Assembly (NCBI GenBank): GCA_944321525.1
Contig: CALULQ010000002.1
Span: 1 to 64,000, forward strand
Source: an uncultured Paraprevotella sp.
GTDB taxonomy: Bacteria > Bacteroidota > Bacteroidia > Bacteroidales > Bacteroidaceae
Direction of reading: 5' to 3'
DNA: 64,000 bases
The translations under genes and the position numbers were made by a program. This document shows positions 24,374-33,790 of the stretch, one piece after another; within the stretch, counting starts at the first letter, position 1; the number at the start of each line of letters is the position of its first letter. The notes under the pieces were generated by a model that saw nothing but the letters and a program-made list of their open reading frames with translations, did not search any database and was not told the DNA's origin.

Positions 24374-25675
24374 TCAGAAGTACTTATACACCCGCTTTGA
24401 AACGAACAAGGCCAGCCGCTTATAGGCATCGACGAAAACGTCCAGCGGCGGAAGCGCCCGACAGGCCCAAGGATGGCGGAGCTTGAACCGCCTGAGCCAC
24501 TCTTTGTATCTTTTCAGTTCAAAATCGGGATTCACCACCTCGCTCTTGTCATGCAGGTCCCGCCCGCTCTCCAGGCACTCCAGGAACAGCTGTTCCCACT
24601 GCCGGACGACGACTTGCTGCGAGAAATTCCCTTCAATGAAATCCAAGGTCCCACCGTCGTGCACGCTTGGTTTCCGGAGCTCGTCCACCACGCAACGGGC
24701 CAAATCGCGGGCATGCCTGAACAACACCCCGTTCCTCACCGTGTCCAAATAGCCCGCACAGCGCTTCGACACGACCCGGGCCCCCATCATCTGCATCTCC
24801 ACGGCACTGATGCAAAATGTTTCCGTGTGACCGGAAGGATTGGGGACGCCCACTTTCGTCTGGGCCAGCACGGCATATTTCTCCCCGCCTAGCGTCCCAA
24901 GCAGGTGCACGCCGGGCAACAGGCTCTCCCCCCGGGTCAAGTACTTCATGAACGTGGATTCATAGCGCTCGTCTGCCAGCCCCCATTTCCCCAGCTTGGA
25001 CTTCTTGTCATAAAGCTTGCCGCTGCCTATCACGAAAAGTTCGGCGTCCGGCACCTCTTCCAATATCTTGGGCCACGCCTTGGCCAAGAGGTGGAACCCC
25101 TTGCCGGGGATAATGGCGCCGACGTAAGCCACCACGTTCCGCCTCGGGCCTCCTGCGCCACGGGCCAGCCCCTTGATGTCGGGCGTGTCAACACAATTAT
25201 AGATGTAGTCCGACTTGCCGAAAGCCTCGTCATCCCGGTAAAGGTCCAGCTGCTCCCGCCCGACGGTAATGATGCGCGCCACGCTATTGCTCCTGCTGTA
25301 AAGCTTCAGTTCCTCACGCGACGCAAAGTTGTGGCACCACACCACCAGCCGCGTCTTATGCGGGGAAAGGAACAAGCCGCCGTCGGCACCGCAATAATAG
25401 ATGCTCCGGATGACCAGATACTCATACCCCTCGCGGTCGCAAGTCGCCCAGGCCGCCCTCCAGTCGGGAACCACCCGCACCGCCATGCCCTCGGGAAAAA
25501 TTCCCTCATGGCTCACGAACAAGGTGACATCCAGCCCGTTCTCCCTGACGGAGAGCAGATAGGAGATGATAAAAAACATATAGGAAGTCCCCCCGCACCC
25601 CGGATTGCATTCCATGATGCGCCGGCAGTCCAACCGTGCAGTTCCTTCATTATTGACAAAAAAGGCTATCTTCAT
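24374..25675 (-). CDS. Glycosyltransferase family 4 protein
   Basis: About 433 residues from MKIAFFVNNEG; a longer frame to 25744 exists but adds a basic tail before the natural Rossmann start. The motif GCGGTSYMFFI near residue 28 is the usual glycine-rich acceptor loop. VVAYVGAIIPGKGFHLLAKAWP starts the donor domain, and GVPNPSGHTETFCISAVEMQMMGARVV is the donor-site signature with the E-x7-E-like arrangement. The C-terminus has a basic amphipathic segment (RLALFVSKRVYKYF) that may bind membrane. It is convergent with the preceding glycosyltransferase and alone on its strand in this cluster. Confidence 0.85.
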   Translation of the reverse strand: MKIAFFVNNEGTARLDCRRIMECNPGCGGTSYMFFIISYLLSVRENGLDVTLFVSHEGIFPEGMAVRVVPDWRAAWATCDREGYEYLVIRSIYYCGADGGLFLSPHKTRLVVWCHNFASREELKLYSRSNSVARIITVGREQLDLYRDDEAFGKSDYIYNCVDTPDIKGLARGAGGPRRNVVAYVGAIIPGKGFHLLAKAWPKILEEVPDAELFVIGSGKLYDKKSKLGKWGLADERYESTFMKYLTRGESLLPGVHLLGTLGGEKYAVLAQTKVGVPNPSGHTETFCISAVEMQMMGARVVSKRCAGYLDTVRNGVLFRHARDLARCVVDELRKPSVHDGGTLDFIEGNFSQQVVVRQWEQLFLECLESGRDLHDKSEVVNPDFELKRYKEWLRRFKLRHPWACRALPPLDVFVDAYKRLALFVSKRVYKYF

Positions 25676-25811
25676 TGTTCCAATTCCATTTAATACCCTC
25701 CGGCATGCCGGCATCCGTGCGACACGACCTACAAATATATACATTTATAGGCCACGGCAAAAGCAAAATCCGAAGAAACTTAGCCCGGACGGAAAAACGG
25801 GAGAAACGAAG

Positions 25812-25918
25812 ACACCCTGCGGAGTCCGGAATTGTACTTTGCGGCAAGTACTCGAGTACTCTGCGGCAAGTACTCAAGTGCTCTCCGCAGAGTACGCTGG
25901 CCGCCCCTGCAAGGCACT
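25812..25918. repeat. Intergenic palindromic element, copy A (two 22-bp modules)
   Basis: The core at 25834-25895 (62 bp) consists of two 22-bp units of the form GTACTYTGCGGCAAGTACTC followed by RA, plus an 18-bp closing half unit (ending CCGCAGAGTAC). The outer arms near 25812-25824 and 25907-25918 pair imperfectly in this copy. The element lies in the 557-bp gap between divergent glycosyltransferase genes. The same structure recurs at 33.8 and 45.2 kb. The rest of the gap shows only a -7 box for the next gene. Confidence 0.85.
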
Positions 25919-26181
25919 GCGTCGCATCGGACAGGGGCAAACAGCATTGTGGGCATGCCCCAGCCCCGACAGGCTTAACACCCCGGCACAATCAAATGTA
26001 AGGGTTCTCACCTCAGCAAAAGATTCCACTTTGCCGGCCGCAACGGGCCCAAAGCGTCTGGGCTACGGACCAAACAGAACAGACTGGAAAAACCATCCGG
26101 ACAACGGAAAGGAAGTAGATAAAATTTGTTAAGCGGAAGGACAAACACGCGAAGCGGCAACGAGAATCAGATTATTTTATC

Positions 26182-26189
26182 TAATTTTG
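26182..26189 (+). promoter_or_regulatory. Candidate -7 promoter element for the plus-strand glycosyltransferase genes
   Basis: TAATTTTG matches TAnnTTTG, 44 bp upstream of the 26233 start, in an AT-rich island within GC-rich DNA. No good -33 TTTG was found. Confidence 0.45.
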
Positions 26190-26232
26190 TCCGATAAACT
26201 ATGGGAACGGTTCCCTACACAGTCTGACATAC

Positions 26233-27144
26233 ATGGAAATAGCCCCTATCCTCTTATTCACCTACAACAGGCCCGCACACACCCGCAGAGCCTTGGCCTC
26301 GCTGCAAGACAACACGCTGGCCGGGGAAAGCGAGCTGTTCATCTACTCCGACGCACCACGCAACGAAGCCGACCGCGACGCCGTGGACGAGGTGAGGCGG
26401 ATTATCCGCAACACGCAAGGATTCAAGGCCATGCACATCGTGGAACGGAATGAGAACTACGGGCTGGCGCGCAACATCATCGACGGCGTGACCCGCACGA
26501 CCGACACCCATGGGCGCGTCATCGTGCTGGAGGACGACTTGGTGGTGGCGCCGCATTTCCTTCAGTTCATGAACGACGCGCTGGAGGCCTACAAGGACGA
26601 GCCGCGGGTGGGGCACATACAGGCCCACAACTTCACGAACGACCCGTCGCTGCCCCCCACGTTCCTCATCAAATGGACTGGCAGCTGGGGATGGGCCACA
26701 TGGCAACGGGCCTGGAAGCACTTCAACCCCGACGGAAAGGCGCTGCTGGCCGAACTGGAGCGGCGCGGACTGACCCGCGAGTTCGACTTCGACGGGAAAT
26801 ACGGCTACACGCGCATGCTGCGCCGACAGACGGAGGGGAAAAACAACTCATGGGCCATCCGGTGGAACGCCAGCCTGTTCCTGGACGACATCTTGTCGCT
26901 GAACACCGGACGGTCGCTCGTGCAAAACACCGGGTTCGACGGCAGCGGCACCAACTGCGGAGGGGGAAACCTCTATCAAACACCGCTCTGCATGGAACCG
27001 GTCCCGGTGGAGAAAATATCACCCGTGATCGAAAACCGCGAGGCCCGCGCTGTCTTTTCACGCTATTACGCCCGCACCAACTCCTTCATGGCCAAAGCCG
27101 TCAGGCGGCTGAAACGGACGCTGAGAGGGGACTTCGGCGCATAG
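26233..27144 (+). CDS. Glycosyltransferase family 2-like (GT-A fold)
   Basis: 303 residues. It opens with PILLFTYNRPAHTRRALASL, the GT-A nucleotide-binding start. NENYGLARNIIDG (about 75-87) is followed by the metal-binding acidic cluster VIVLEDDLVVAPHFL (about 98-112). WTGSWGWATWQRAW (about 150-163) is typical of the bacterial proteins related to eukaryotic GnT-I/POMGNT-type transferases. It is probably the first gene of a plus-strand glycosyltransferase operon running to 30154, with gaps of 18-32 bp. Confidence 0.85.
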   Translation: MEIAPILLFTYNRPAHTRRALASLQDNTLAGESELFIYSDAPRNEADRDAVDEVRRIIRNTQGFKAMHIVERNENYGLARNIIDGVTRTTDTHGRVIVLEDDLVVAPHFLQFMNDALEAYKDEPRVGHIQAHNFTNDPSLPPTFLIKWTGSWGWATWQRAWKHFNPDGKALLAELERRGLTREFDFDGKYGYTRMLRRQTEGKNNSWAIRWNASLFLDDILSLNTGRSLVQNTGFDGSGTNCGGGNLYQTPLCMEPVPVEKISPVIENREARAVFSRYYARTNSFMAKAVRRLKRTLRGDFGA

Positions 27145-27176
27145 GACGCCATCACCATAAAAACCACGACAGAGAC

Positions 27177-28061
27177 ATGGCATCATTCAGATTGTTGCTC
27201 GAGAAAATAAAACTGGCCGTACAAAAGAGGACGCGCCCCGGACAGGGACAACAAAAGTCCTACGAAAGCTGGGCGGCCAAGGGATATGACAACGCGCCCG
27301 AAGTGAGCGTCGTCATCCAGTCGCACAACAAAAGCGTGCAGGTGGAGCATATCGTCAAGAAACTGCGCAAAGGGCGTTCGTTGGAAATCATCGTCATCGA
27401 CGACGGTTCCGACCTCCGCCACACGGCATCGCTGGCAAGGCTGTTGACCGGCGCCAACGAGTTCCTGCTCCGCTCGAACGACCTCTACGAGAACATCACC
27501 TACGATCGCACCCTGCGGATGGCCAACGGGAGATACGTCGCCCTGCTGCAGGACGACGACGATTTCGACAGCCTGGAATGGATAGACGAGGCCATCGGCC
27601 TGTTCCGCCAGCATCCCTCGCTGGCCATACTGGGCGGGAAAGACGGCATGAGCCTGGCTTTCGGAAACGGGAGAATGACGTCATCGGCCCTCGAGGAAAG
27701 GGGACGTTTCGCCTTTGTCCCCGCCGTGAACCGCGCCCCGATGTGGATCAGGAAGGACCTCTACGACCAGAAGCTGCGCCACATCGCCTTCGACTTCGCG
27801 CCTTTCCAGTACGACGACTACGAACTGTGCCTGCGGGCTTGGTGCAACGGACTGCAAGTGGGATGGTATCATGCGCGCTTCAAGTCTCTGAGCGCAGGCG
27901 GAATGAGGCTGTGGAACAGGTTCTTCACCCGGCAGCAATGCGAACGGAACGGGAAACGCCTCTATGAACTGTACCACGCCGAAGCCGGCCGCATCGCGCG
28001 GCTTGTGGAGGAAGCCAACGAAAAAACACATGCCTGTCCCTGGCCGGGCAAGGCACAATAA
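27177..28061 (+). CDS. Glycosyltransferase family 2 protein
   Basis: 294 residues from the ATG at 27177; the open frame continues upstream in the previous gene but that part is out of register with any domain. It contains VSVVIQSHNKSVQVEHIVKKL (about 43-63), IIVIDDGSD (about 71-79) and YVALLQDDDDFDSLEW (about 120-135), where the aspartates form the DxD metal site. WIRKDLYDQKL and DDYELCLRAW follow, as in acceptor-binding loops of family 2. It lies 32 bp after the previous glycosyltransferase gene. Confidence 0.83.
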   Translation: MASFRLLLEKIKLAVQKRTRPGQGQQKSYESWAAKGYDNAPEVSVVIQSHNKSVQVEHIVKKLRKGRSLEIIVIDDGSDLRHTASLARLLTGANEFLLRSNDLYENITYDRTLRMANGRYVALLQDDDDFDSLEWIDEAIGLFRQHPSLAILGGKDGMSLAFGNGRMTSSALEERGRFAFVPAVNRAPMWIRKDLYDQKLRHIAFDFAPFQYDDYELCLRAWCNGLQVGWYHARFKSLSAGGMRLWNRFFTRQQCERNGKRLYELYHAEAGRIARLVEEANEKTHACPWPGKAQ

Positions 28062-28081
28062 GGAAACTACGCAACACATAT

Positions 28082-29344
28082 ATGAGAGTACTCATCGTCA
28101 ACACGTCCGAGAACATAGGCGGGGCTGCCATTGCCGCCAACCGGCTGATGGAGGCACTGAAGAACAACGGCGTCAAAGCCAAGATGCTGGTGCGCGACAA
28201 GCGCACGGAACAAATCACCGTGGCCACCCTGCCGCCGTCGCCCATGCTGAAAGCCAAATTCGTGTGGGAGCGCGTCTGCATCTGGAAAGCCAACCGCTTC
28301 AAGCGGCACAACCTTTTCCAAGTAGACTTGGCCAACACCGGCACCGACATCACGACGCTGCCGGAATTCAAGGAAGCGGACGTCATCCACTTGCATTGGG
28401 TGAACCAGGGCTTCCTCTCGCTGAAGGACATTCGCCGCATCATCGACAGCGGGAAACCCATAGTGTGGACCATGCACGACCAATGGCCTTTTACCGGCAT
28501 CTGCCATTACAGCGGCGAGTGTACCAAATACAAGGCGGAATGCCACCATTGCCCGCTGCTGCTCCACGGCGGAAGCGGAAACGACTTGTCAGCCAAGGCC
28601 TTCCGCCGCAAGCAGCAAATGTTGCGGGGCGCACACATCGTGTTCGTGGCCTGCAGCCACTGGCTGGAGGGGCTGGCGCGGGAAAGCGCCCTCCTCACGA
28701 GACAAGAAATCACGTCCATCCCCAACACGCTCAACACCAACATCTTCCGACCGGAAGAGCAGACAAGGGCACGGCTGAAGTGCAACCTGCCCATCGACCG
28801 CAACCTGCTGCTCTTCGGTTCGCTCAAGGCCACCGACCCGCGCAAGGGCATCAAATACCTGGTGGAAGCCTGCCGCAAGTTGCAGGAAAAGGATGCCGGC
28901 TTGGCGGCGCATACCGGCATCGTGGTCGTGGGCAACCGCGCGGAAGACATCCGCGGCCTGTTCCCCTTCCCCGTCTACGCCATAGACTACGTGAGCAGCG
29001 AGAAGCAAATGGCACAATTATACAATGCCGTGGACGCCTACGTCACCCCCTCGCTGGAGGACAACCTGCCCAACACCATCATGGAAGCGCTCTTCTGCGG
29101 CGTGCCCTGCGTGGGATTCCGCGTGGGCGGCATCCCCGAAATGATAGACCATCTCCGGAACGGCTACCTGGCCGAAGCGCGCAACGCCGACGACCTGGCG
29201 GAAGGCATACGCTTCTGCCTCGACCCCGAACGCCGGGAGGCGCTCTCCGGACACGCCGTGCACACCGCCCTGAGCCGCTACGGGGAAACCCACGTGGCCT
29301 CCAAATACATCGCCATCTACCAACGCATATCCGGAAAGAGATAA
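28082..29344 (+). CDS. Glycosyltransferase family 4 protein
   Basis: 420 residues. The GT-B N-terminal domain starts MRVLIVNTSENIGGAAIAANRL, with IHLHWVNQGFLSL and TMHDQWPFTG (about 132-141). Cysteines in CHYSGECTKYKAECHHC are a conserved feature of this subgroup. The donor domain has LLFGSLKATDPRKGIKYL and PSLEDNLPNTIMEALFCGVPCVGF, the canonical GT4 E-x7-E region. This subgroup is common in exopolysaccharide and lipopolysaccharide clusters. It lies 20 bp after the preceding gene, and the next gene starts 18 bp after its stop. Confidence 0.9.
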   Translation: MRVLIVNTSENIGGAAIAANRLMEALKNNGVKAKMLVRDKRTEQITVATLPPSPMLKAKFVWERVCIWKANRFKRHNLFQVDLANTGTDITTLPEFKEADVIHLHWVNQGFLSLKDIRRIIDSGKPIVWTMHDQWPFTGICHYSGECTKYKAECHHCPLLLHGGSGNDLSAKAFRRKQQMLRGAHIVFVACSHWLEGLARESALLTRQEITSIPNTLNTNIFRPEEQTRARLKCNLPIDRNLLLFGSLKATDPRKGIKYLVEACRKLQEKDAGLAAHTGIVVVGNRAEDIRGLFPFPVYAIDYVSSEKQMAQLYNAVDAYVTPSLEDNLPNTIMEALFCGVPCVGFRVGGIPEMIDHLRNGYLAEARNADDLAEGIRFCLDPERREALSGHAVHTALSRYGETHVASKYIAIYQRISGKR

Positions 29345-29362
29345 CAACGAAACCCGAACCAC

Positions 29363-30154
29363 ATGGACCAACCCCGCCTTCCCCTGATTACCGTCGCCAC
29401 CGTCACCTACAACGCGGAAAGCACGCTGCCCTGCACGCTGGAGAGCGTGGCCTCGCAGACTTATCCCCACATAGAGCATCTCATCGTGGACGGATGCTCC
29501 AAGGACCAGACCATGGAACAAATCCACCGCTACGTGGACGCCAACACGGGAAAGGCGCAACCGCACGACATCCACGTGGTGCGCGAACCGGACAAGGGGC
29601 TGTACGACGCCATGAACAAGGCGCTGGAACAAGCCGCGGGCGACTACATCGTGTTCCTCAACGCCGGCGACCGGCTGCACAGCCCCGACACGCTGCAAAA
29701 GGCCTTCGCCCCGCTGGCCGGACTGTCGCCCCTGCCTGCCATCGTGTATGGCGAAACCGACTTGGTGGACGCGGAGGGGCGGTTCGTCCGCCATCGTCGG
29801 CTGCAGGCTCCCGAACGCCTGACGTGGAAAGACTTCCGCTGGGGCATGCTGGTGTGCCACCAGTCGTTCTACGTGCGCACCGATCTGGCCCGCCAGACCC
29901 CCTACGACCTCGCTTACCGCTTCTCGGCCGACTACGACTGGTGCCTCCGCCTGCTGGAACAGGCCGACAGGAAAGGCCTGCCGGTCCGGAACAGTCACCT
30001 GGTGCTCACCGACTACCTGTGCGAGGGGCTCACCACGCAAAACCACAAGGCATCGCTGGGAGAGCGCTTCCGCATCATGGCCCGCCACTTCGGTTGGGCG
30101 GCCACGGTGGGCCGGCACCTCTGGTTCGTCCTCCGCGCCGTGCTGAAGAAATAG
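29363..30154 (+). CDS. Glycosyltransferase family 2 (WcaA/PgaC-like GT-A)
   Basis: 263 residues. ITVATVTYNAESTLPCTLESV starts the GT-A fold. HLIVDGCSKDQTMEQI, EPDKGLYDAMNKAL (about 79-92) and DYIVFLNAGDRLHSPDTL (about 97-114) carry the conserved nucleotide-binding residues. This is the colanic-acid type family 2 subgroup (EPDKGxYDAMNKG signature). It is the last gene of the glycosyltransferase run. The next gene (GH43) begins 110 bp on and appears to have its own promoter. Confidence 0.9.
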   Translation: MDQPRLPLITVATVTYNAESTLPCTLESVASQTYPHIEHLIVDGCSKDQTMEQIHRYVDANTGKAQPHDIHVVREPDKGLYDAMNKALEQAAGDYIVFLNAGDRLHSPDTLQKAFAPLAGLSPLPAIVYGETDLVDAEGRFVRHRRLQAPERLTWKDFRWGMLVCHQSFYVRTDLARQTPYDLAYRFSADYDWCLRLLEQADRKGLPVRNSHLVLTDYLCEGLTTQNHKASLGERFRIMARHFGWAATVGRHLWFVLRAVLKK

Positions 30155-30225
30155 AAACAGGCACGAACGGCGCAAGGCTTGCACTTTCTGGCGCATTTGT
30201 AAGCCCGGACGCCGCCTCTTCCCCG

Positions 30226-30233
30226 TATATTTG
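30226..30233 (+). promoter_or_regulatory. Candidate -7 promoter element for the GH43 gene
   Basis: TATATTTG matches TAnnTTTG. A start site near 30240 would give a leader of about 25 nt and supports the ATG at 30265 over an in-frame ATG at 30235. A TTTG at 30196-30199 is too far upstream (26-nt spacer) for a standard -33 box. Confidence 0.45.
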
Positions 30234-30264
30234 CATGACGAACCAATTTAATTCATGCAAGTAT

Positions 30265-32025
30265 ATGAAAAATACCATCGCATTTACCTTTCTGTGCTGC
30301 AGTCTGTCGTTCGCACCTTTGGCGGCGCAGCAGACGACGACCTTCGAAAAAGTAGGCTCGGGCGCGGAGTCCGTGCAGGAATTCTTCCCCGGCGAGCACC
30401 GGGCACGCCCCGTTCTGGGCGACTACACCAACAGCGGACGCATGGGGCTGTTCTCCGGCGGACAGGACCTCGGCGGCTCCATCGGCTGGTACACGGACAC
30501 CCGATGGGGCGACTTGGGGGACGGGACGTTCGCCAACCCCGTCCTGAACGGAGACTATTCCGACCCTGACGTCATCCGCGTGGGGACCAAGTACTACATG
30601 ACCTGCTCGGAGTTCCACTTCATGGGCATGAACATCCTGGAGTCCGACGACATGGTAAACTGGAGAATCATCGGACGCATCTTCGACCGCATCGACCTGC
30701 CGGGCTACTCCGGCATGGACAAGTACGGCAACGGCAGCTGGGCGCCGGCCCTCCGCTACCACGACGGGAAATTCTGGATGTACGTCTGCACGCCCAATGA
30801 AAGACTGTTCATGACCACCGCCACCGACCCCGCCGGCCCGTGGGCGCCGCTCCACCAGGTGAAGAACGTGTCGGGATGGGAAGACCCTTGCCGGCTGTGG
30901 GACGACGACGGGCAGGCATTCCTCGGCCGAAGCCAGCTGGGCGGCGGCCCCATCATCATCCACAAGATGAGCGCGGACGGCCGGACGCTGCTCGACGACG
31001 GGCGGAAAGTGTACGAAGGCCCCACGGCCGAAGGCACGAAGCTCTTCAAGAAGGACGGCTGGTATTACCTCAGCATTCCCGAAGGCGGAGTCGGCACCGG
31101 TTGGCAGACCGTCATGCGGAGCAAGAGCATCTACGGCCCTTATGAACAGAAACGGGTGCTCGAAATGGGGAGCACGCGGGTGAACGGGCCGCACCAGGGC
31201 GCGTTGGTCGACACGCCGGAAGGCAAATGGTGGTTCTACCACTTCCAGTCCACCGAGCCGCAAGGACGAGTGGTGCACCTGCAGCCCGTGACGTGGAAAG
31301 ACGGCTTCCCCCAAATCGGGACGGACTATGACCGGAACGGCATCGGGGAGCCGATGAAGATATGCGAAAAGCCCGCCACGGGAGTCAGCCGGAAGCCTTC
31401 CGCCCCGCAGGCCGGCGACGACTTCGAGTCGCAGACGCTCGGGCTGCAATGGCAGTTCAACCACAACCCGCACGACGAATACTGGTCGCTGACGGCCCGC
31501 CCCGGATCGCTGGAGCTCAAGCCCATGCAGGCGGAGAAGCTCCGAACGGCCTTCAACCAGCTCACCCAAAAGACCATGGGCTACAAAGGCGTGGCCACCG
31601 TCTGGATTGATTTCGCCGCGCTGACGGCAGGCGGCCGCGCGGGCCTCGAATGCATCGGCAACAAACACGTGGGCGGCGGCATCGTCGTAACGGAACAGGA
31701 CGGACAGCCAAAGGCCAACCTCTACATCGAGACCGACGGCTCGGTGAAGACATTCATGAACATCTCATCCGTCATGCAGAAAGGCATCTACATCCGTCTG
31801 GAAATCGACGCGGTGCAGAACCGGCACCAGTTCTGCTACAGCGTGAACGGCGAGACGTTCTTCCCCTTCGGCGACACCTTCCCGTCGGGTTCGGGCGACT
31901 GGAAAGGCAGCCGCATCGGGCTGTACGCCTACAACACGCAGGAAACCGCCGGCAGCGTGTATTTCGACAACTTCACCTATCTGTTCGACGGCCCCGGCGG
32001 GCTGGAGAGCGAACCCACCAAATAA
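30265..32025 (+). CDS. Glycoside hydrolase family 43 with VCBS/FG-GAP-like N-terminus
   Basis: 586 residues, signal peptide to about residue 21 (PLAAQQ). The five-bladed GH43 domain starts near residue 92 (ANPVLNGDYSDPDV). Expected catalytic residues are Asp100 (base), Asp207 in WEDPC (pKa modulator) and Glu256 in EGTK (acid). A C-terminal beta-sandwich domain covers about 385-580 (DDFESQTLGLQWQFNHNP), as in beta-xylosidase/arabinofuranosidase-type GH43. Residues about 35-90 are unusual: ARPVLGDYTNSGRMGLFSGGQDLG and GDLGDGTF look like part of an FG-GAP/VCBS repeat, as in the next gene, joined to the GH43 domain. Likely periplasmic or surface enzyme on arabinose- or xylose-containing glycans. 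Confidence 0.88.
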   Translation: MKNTIAFTFLCCSLSFAPLAAQQTTTFEKVGSGAESVQEFFPGEHRARPVLGDYTNSGRMGLFSGGQDLGGSIGWYTDTRWGDLGDGTFANPVLNGDYSDPDVIRVGTKYYMTCSEFHFMGMNILESDDMVNWRIIGRIFDRIDLPGYSGMDKYGNGSWAPALRYHDGKFWMYVCTPNERLFMTTATDPAGPWAPLHQVKNVSGWEDPCRLWDDDGQAFLGRSQLGGGPIIIHKMSADGRTLLDDGRKVYEGPTAEGTKLFKKDGWYYLSIPEGGVGTGWQTVMRSKSIYGPYEQKRVLEMGSTRVNGPHQGALVDTPEGKWWFYHFQSTEPQGRVVHLQPVTWKDGFPQIGTDYDRNGIGEPMKICEKPATGVSRKPSAPQAGDDFESQTLGLQWQFNHNPHDEYWSLTARPGSLELKPMQAEKLRTAFNQLTQKTMGYKGVATVWIDFAALTAGGRAGLECIGNKHVGGGIVVTEQDGQPKANLYIETDGSVKTFMNISSVMQKGIYIRLEIDAVQNRHQFCYSVNGETFFPFGDTFPSGSGDWKGSRIGLYAYNTQETAGSVYFDNFTYLFDGPGGLESEPTK

Positions 32026-32034
32026 GCGACAAAC

Positions 32035-33762
32035 ATGAAAAGACTAATCATAGCCGGGCTGACGGCACTGGCGGCAGGAACGCCCGCCGCAGCCCACGTG
32101 TGGGACGAGCTGGCCATCCTGGCCCGTCCGAACAGCGAGGGCACGTTCACGCTGGAGCAATACAGCTTCATCCAGCCCAGCACCTACACCAACGCCGTGT
32201 TCTTCGACTTCGACAACGACGGGAACCTGGACCTGCTCCTCATGGGGCAGGGAGGCGACTGGAACTTCAGCGGCGACCTCAAGTACGTCCTGCTCTACCG
32301 GAACCTGGGACCGGACGATGACTTCCGCTTCGAACGGGTGACGGACACCGGTTTCCTGCAGTTCCGCGACGAGGGCTTCTACAACCCCGTCTCCACCGGC
32401 GACTACAACCACGACGGCTACACGGACGTGGTGATGATGAGCCACCACGACGGACGGCACATCGACCTCTACCTCAACGACCAAGGCACGGGACGCTTCG
32501 TCCGGCAGGACATCACGTTCGAGGCGGCCACCAACGGCTCGGTCATGTTCGGCGACCTGAACAACGACGGATGGCTCGACATCGAGTTCTCGGGCTACAG
32601 CGACCGCACGCCCACCGCCCTGAAGACCTACATCAACCGGAAAGACGGCACCTTCGCCGACCTCACGCCCGGCAACCTCTCCGGCGCATACCAAGGACAG
32701 TCTGCCCTGGCCGACCTGAACGGCGACGGCACGCTGGACATCATCAGCACCGGCAACGGTGACAACTGGGCCTGCCTGGCCTCCGTATTCCTTAACACCA
32801 TCGGTGCCGACGGGACACCCTCCTACCGCTACGTGGCGGAGACGGAAAGCGGCATCCTCGGCGTGAGCCGCGCCAACCCCCTGGCGGCCGACTTCAACGC
32901 CGACGGGCGGACGGACCTCGTCGTGAACGGCGAGCCGAGTGACGGCAGCGGGTTCCGCAACCGCATCTATTACCAAAGGGAGGACGGCACCTTCGCGATG
33001 GACACCTCCTACCCCGTCGTGCCGGTGAACCAGGACGGCGGCATCAACATGGGCGACTGGAACGGCGACGGCAACATGGACCTCATCGTGGGCGGCTACG
33101 TGGGGACGCTCGACGACGGCACACCCTCCACCTACTCCTCGCCGCTCCGCGTGTATGAAAACAAGCCCGAACAGGCCGGACTGAAGGGCAACACCTTCCC
33201 CGAAGCCCCCGCAGAGGTGAGCGCCGAGACGGACGGCGACGAGCTGGTCATCACCTGGAGCGACGGCACGGACGCGGAATCGCCCACGGCCGCCCTGCGC
33301 TACAACCTCTTCCTGCGGAACGAGACCACCGGGGAGACCTACACGATGATTCCGGCCGACCTGCAGACCGGACGGCTGAAAGTGGGCACGGACCTGCAGA
33401 CCTCGCTCTCGTCCGCCGTGAAGACCTACCGCATCAAGCCTTTCGGCGCGGGAGACTACACCGTGGGCGTGCAGACGCTGGACCAGTCCTACGCCGGCAG
33501 CCCCTTCAAGACTTGCCAGACGACGGTCGCCACCGGCATCGGCGCTCCCTTGGCCGAAGGCTTCAAGACCATCCGCCACACGGCGGGCATCGAAGTGAAG
33601 GCGCAAGGCCATGCCGCCGTCCGCGTATTCTCCCCGGACGGGCGGACCGTGGCGCAAGGCACCACCAACGAAACCATCCTGCTGCCCCGGAGAGGCATCT
33701 ACATCGTCTCCTCCGGTCCCTTCACGACGAAAGTGCTATATAGCCCGGCCCAACCGGAATAA
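32035..33762 (+). CDS. T9SS-exported FG-GAP/VCBS-repeat protein
   Basis: 575 residues, signal peptide ending about residue 19 (TPAAA). At least six FG-GAP/VCBS repeats with the calcium-binding DxDxDGxxD pattern are seen (DFDNDGNLDLLL, DYNHDGYTDVVM, DLNNDGWLDIEF, DLNGDGTLDIIS, DFNADGRTDLVV, DWNGDGNMDLIV), forming an integrin-like propeller over about residues 45-375. A fibronectin-III-like segment follows at about 385-490. The C-terminus (VRVFSPDGRTVAQG ... RGIYIVSS) is a T9SS type A sorting domain. It probably binds carbohydrate or protein at the surface. It starts 9 bp after the GH43 gene and shares its operon. Confidence 0.85.
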   Translation: MKRLIIAGLTALAAGTPAAAHVWDELAILARPNSEGTFTLEQYSFIQPSTYTNAVFFDFDNDGNLDLLLMGQGGDWNFSGDLKYVLLYRNLGPDDDFRFERVTDTGFLQFRDEGFYNPVSTGDYNHDGYTDVVMMSHHDGRHIDLYLNDQGTGRFVRQDITFEAATNGSVMFGDLNNDGWLDIEFSGYSDRTPTALKTYINRKDGTFADLTPGNLSGAYQGQSALADLNGDGTLDIISTGNGDNWACLASVFLNTIGADGTPSYRYVAETESGILGVSRANPLAADFNADGRTDLVVNGEPSDGSGFRNRIYYQREDGTFAMDTSYPVVPVNQDGGINMGDWNGDGNMDLIVGGYVGTLDDGTPSTYSSPLRVYENKPEQAGLKGNTFPEAPAEVSAETDGDELVITWSDGTDAESPTAALRYNLFLRNETTGETYTMIPADLQTGRLKVGTDLQTSLSSAVKTYRIKPFGAGDYTVGVQTLDQSYAGSPFKTCQTTVATGIGAPLAEGFKTIRHTAGIEVKAQGHAAVRVFSPDGRTVAQGTTNETILLPRRGIYIVSSGPFTTKVLYSPAQPE

Positions 33763-33790
33763 GGCGTGGCGGACGCCCGCCATTCCCGAG

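Noticed and set aside
25834..25895. 22-bp repeats as a possible CRISPR array
   Set aside because: The units are adjacent, palindromic and without unique spacers, only one or two per site, and no cas genes are present.
27964..30264. Continuous open frame upstream of and in frame with GH43
   Set aside because: It runs antisense to domain register through two clear glycosyltransferase genes. The GH43 signal peptide and a -7 box fix the real start at 30265.
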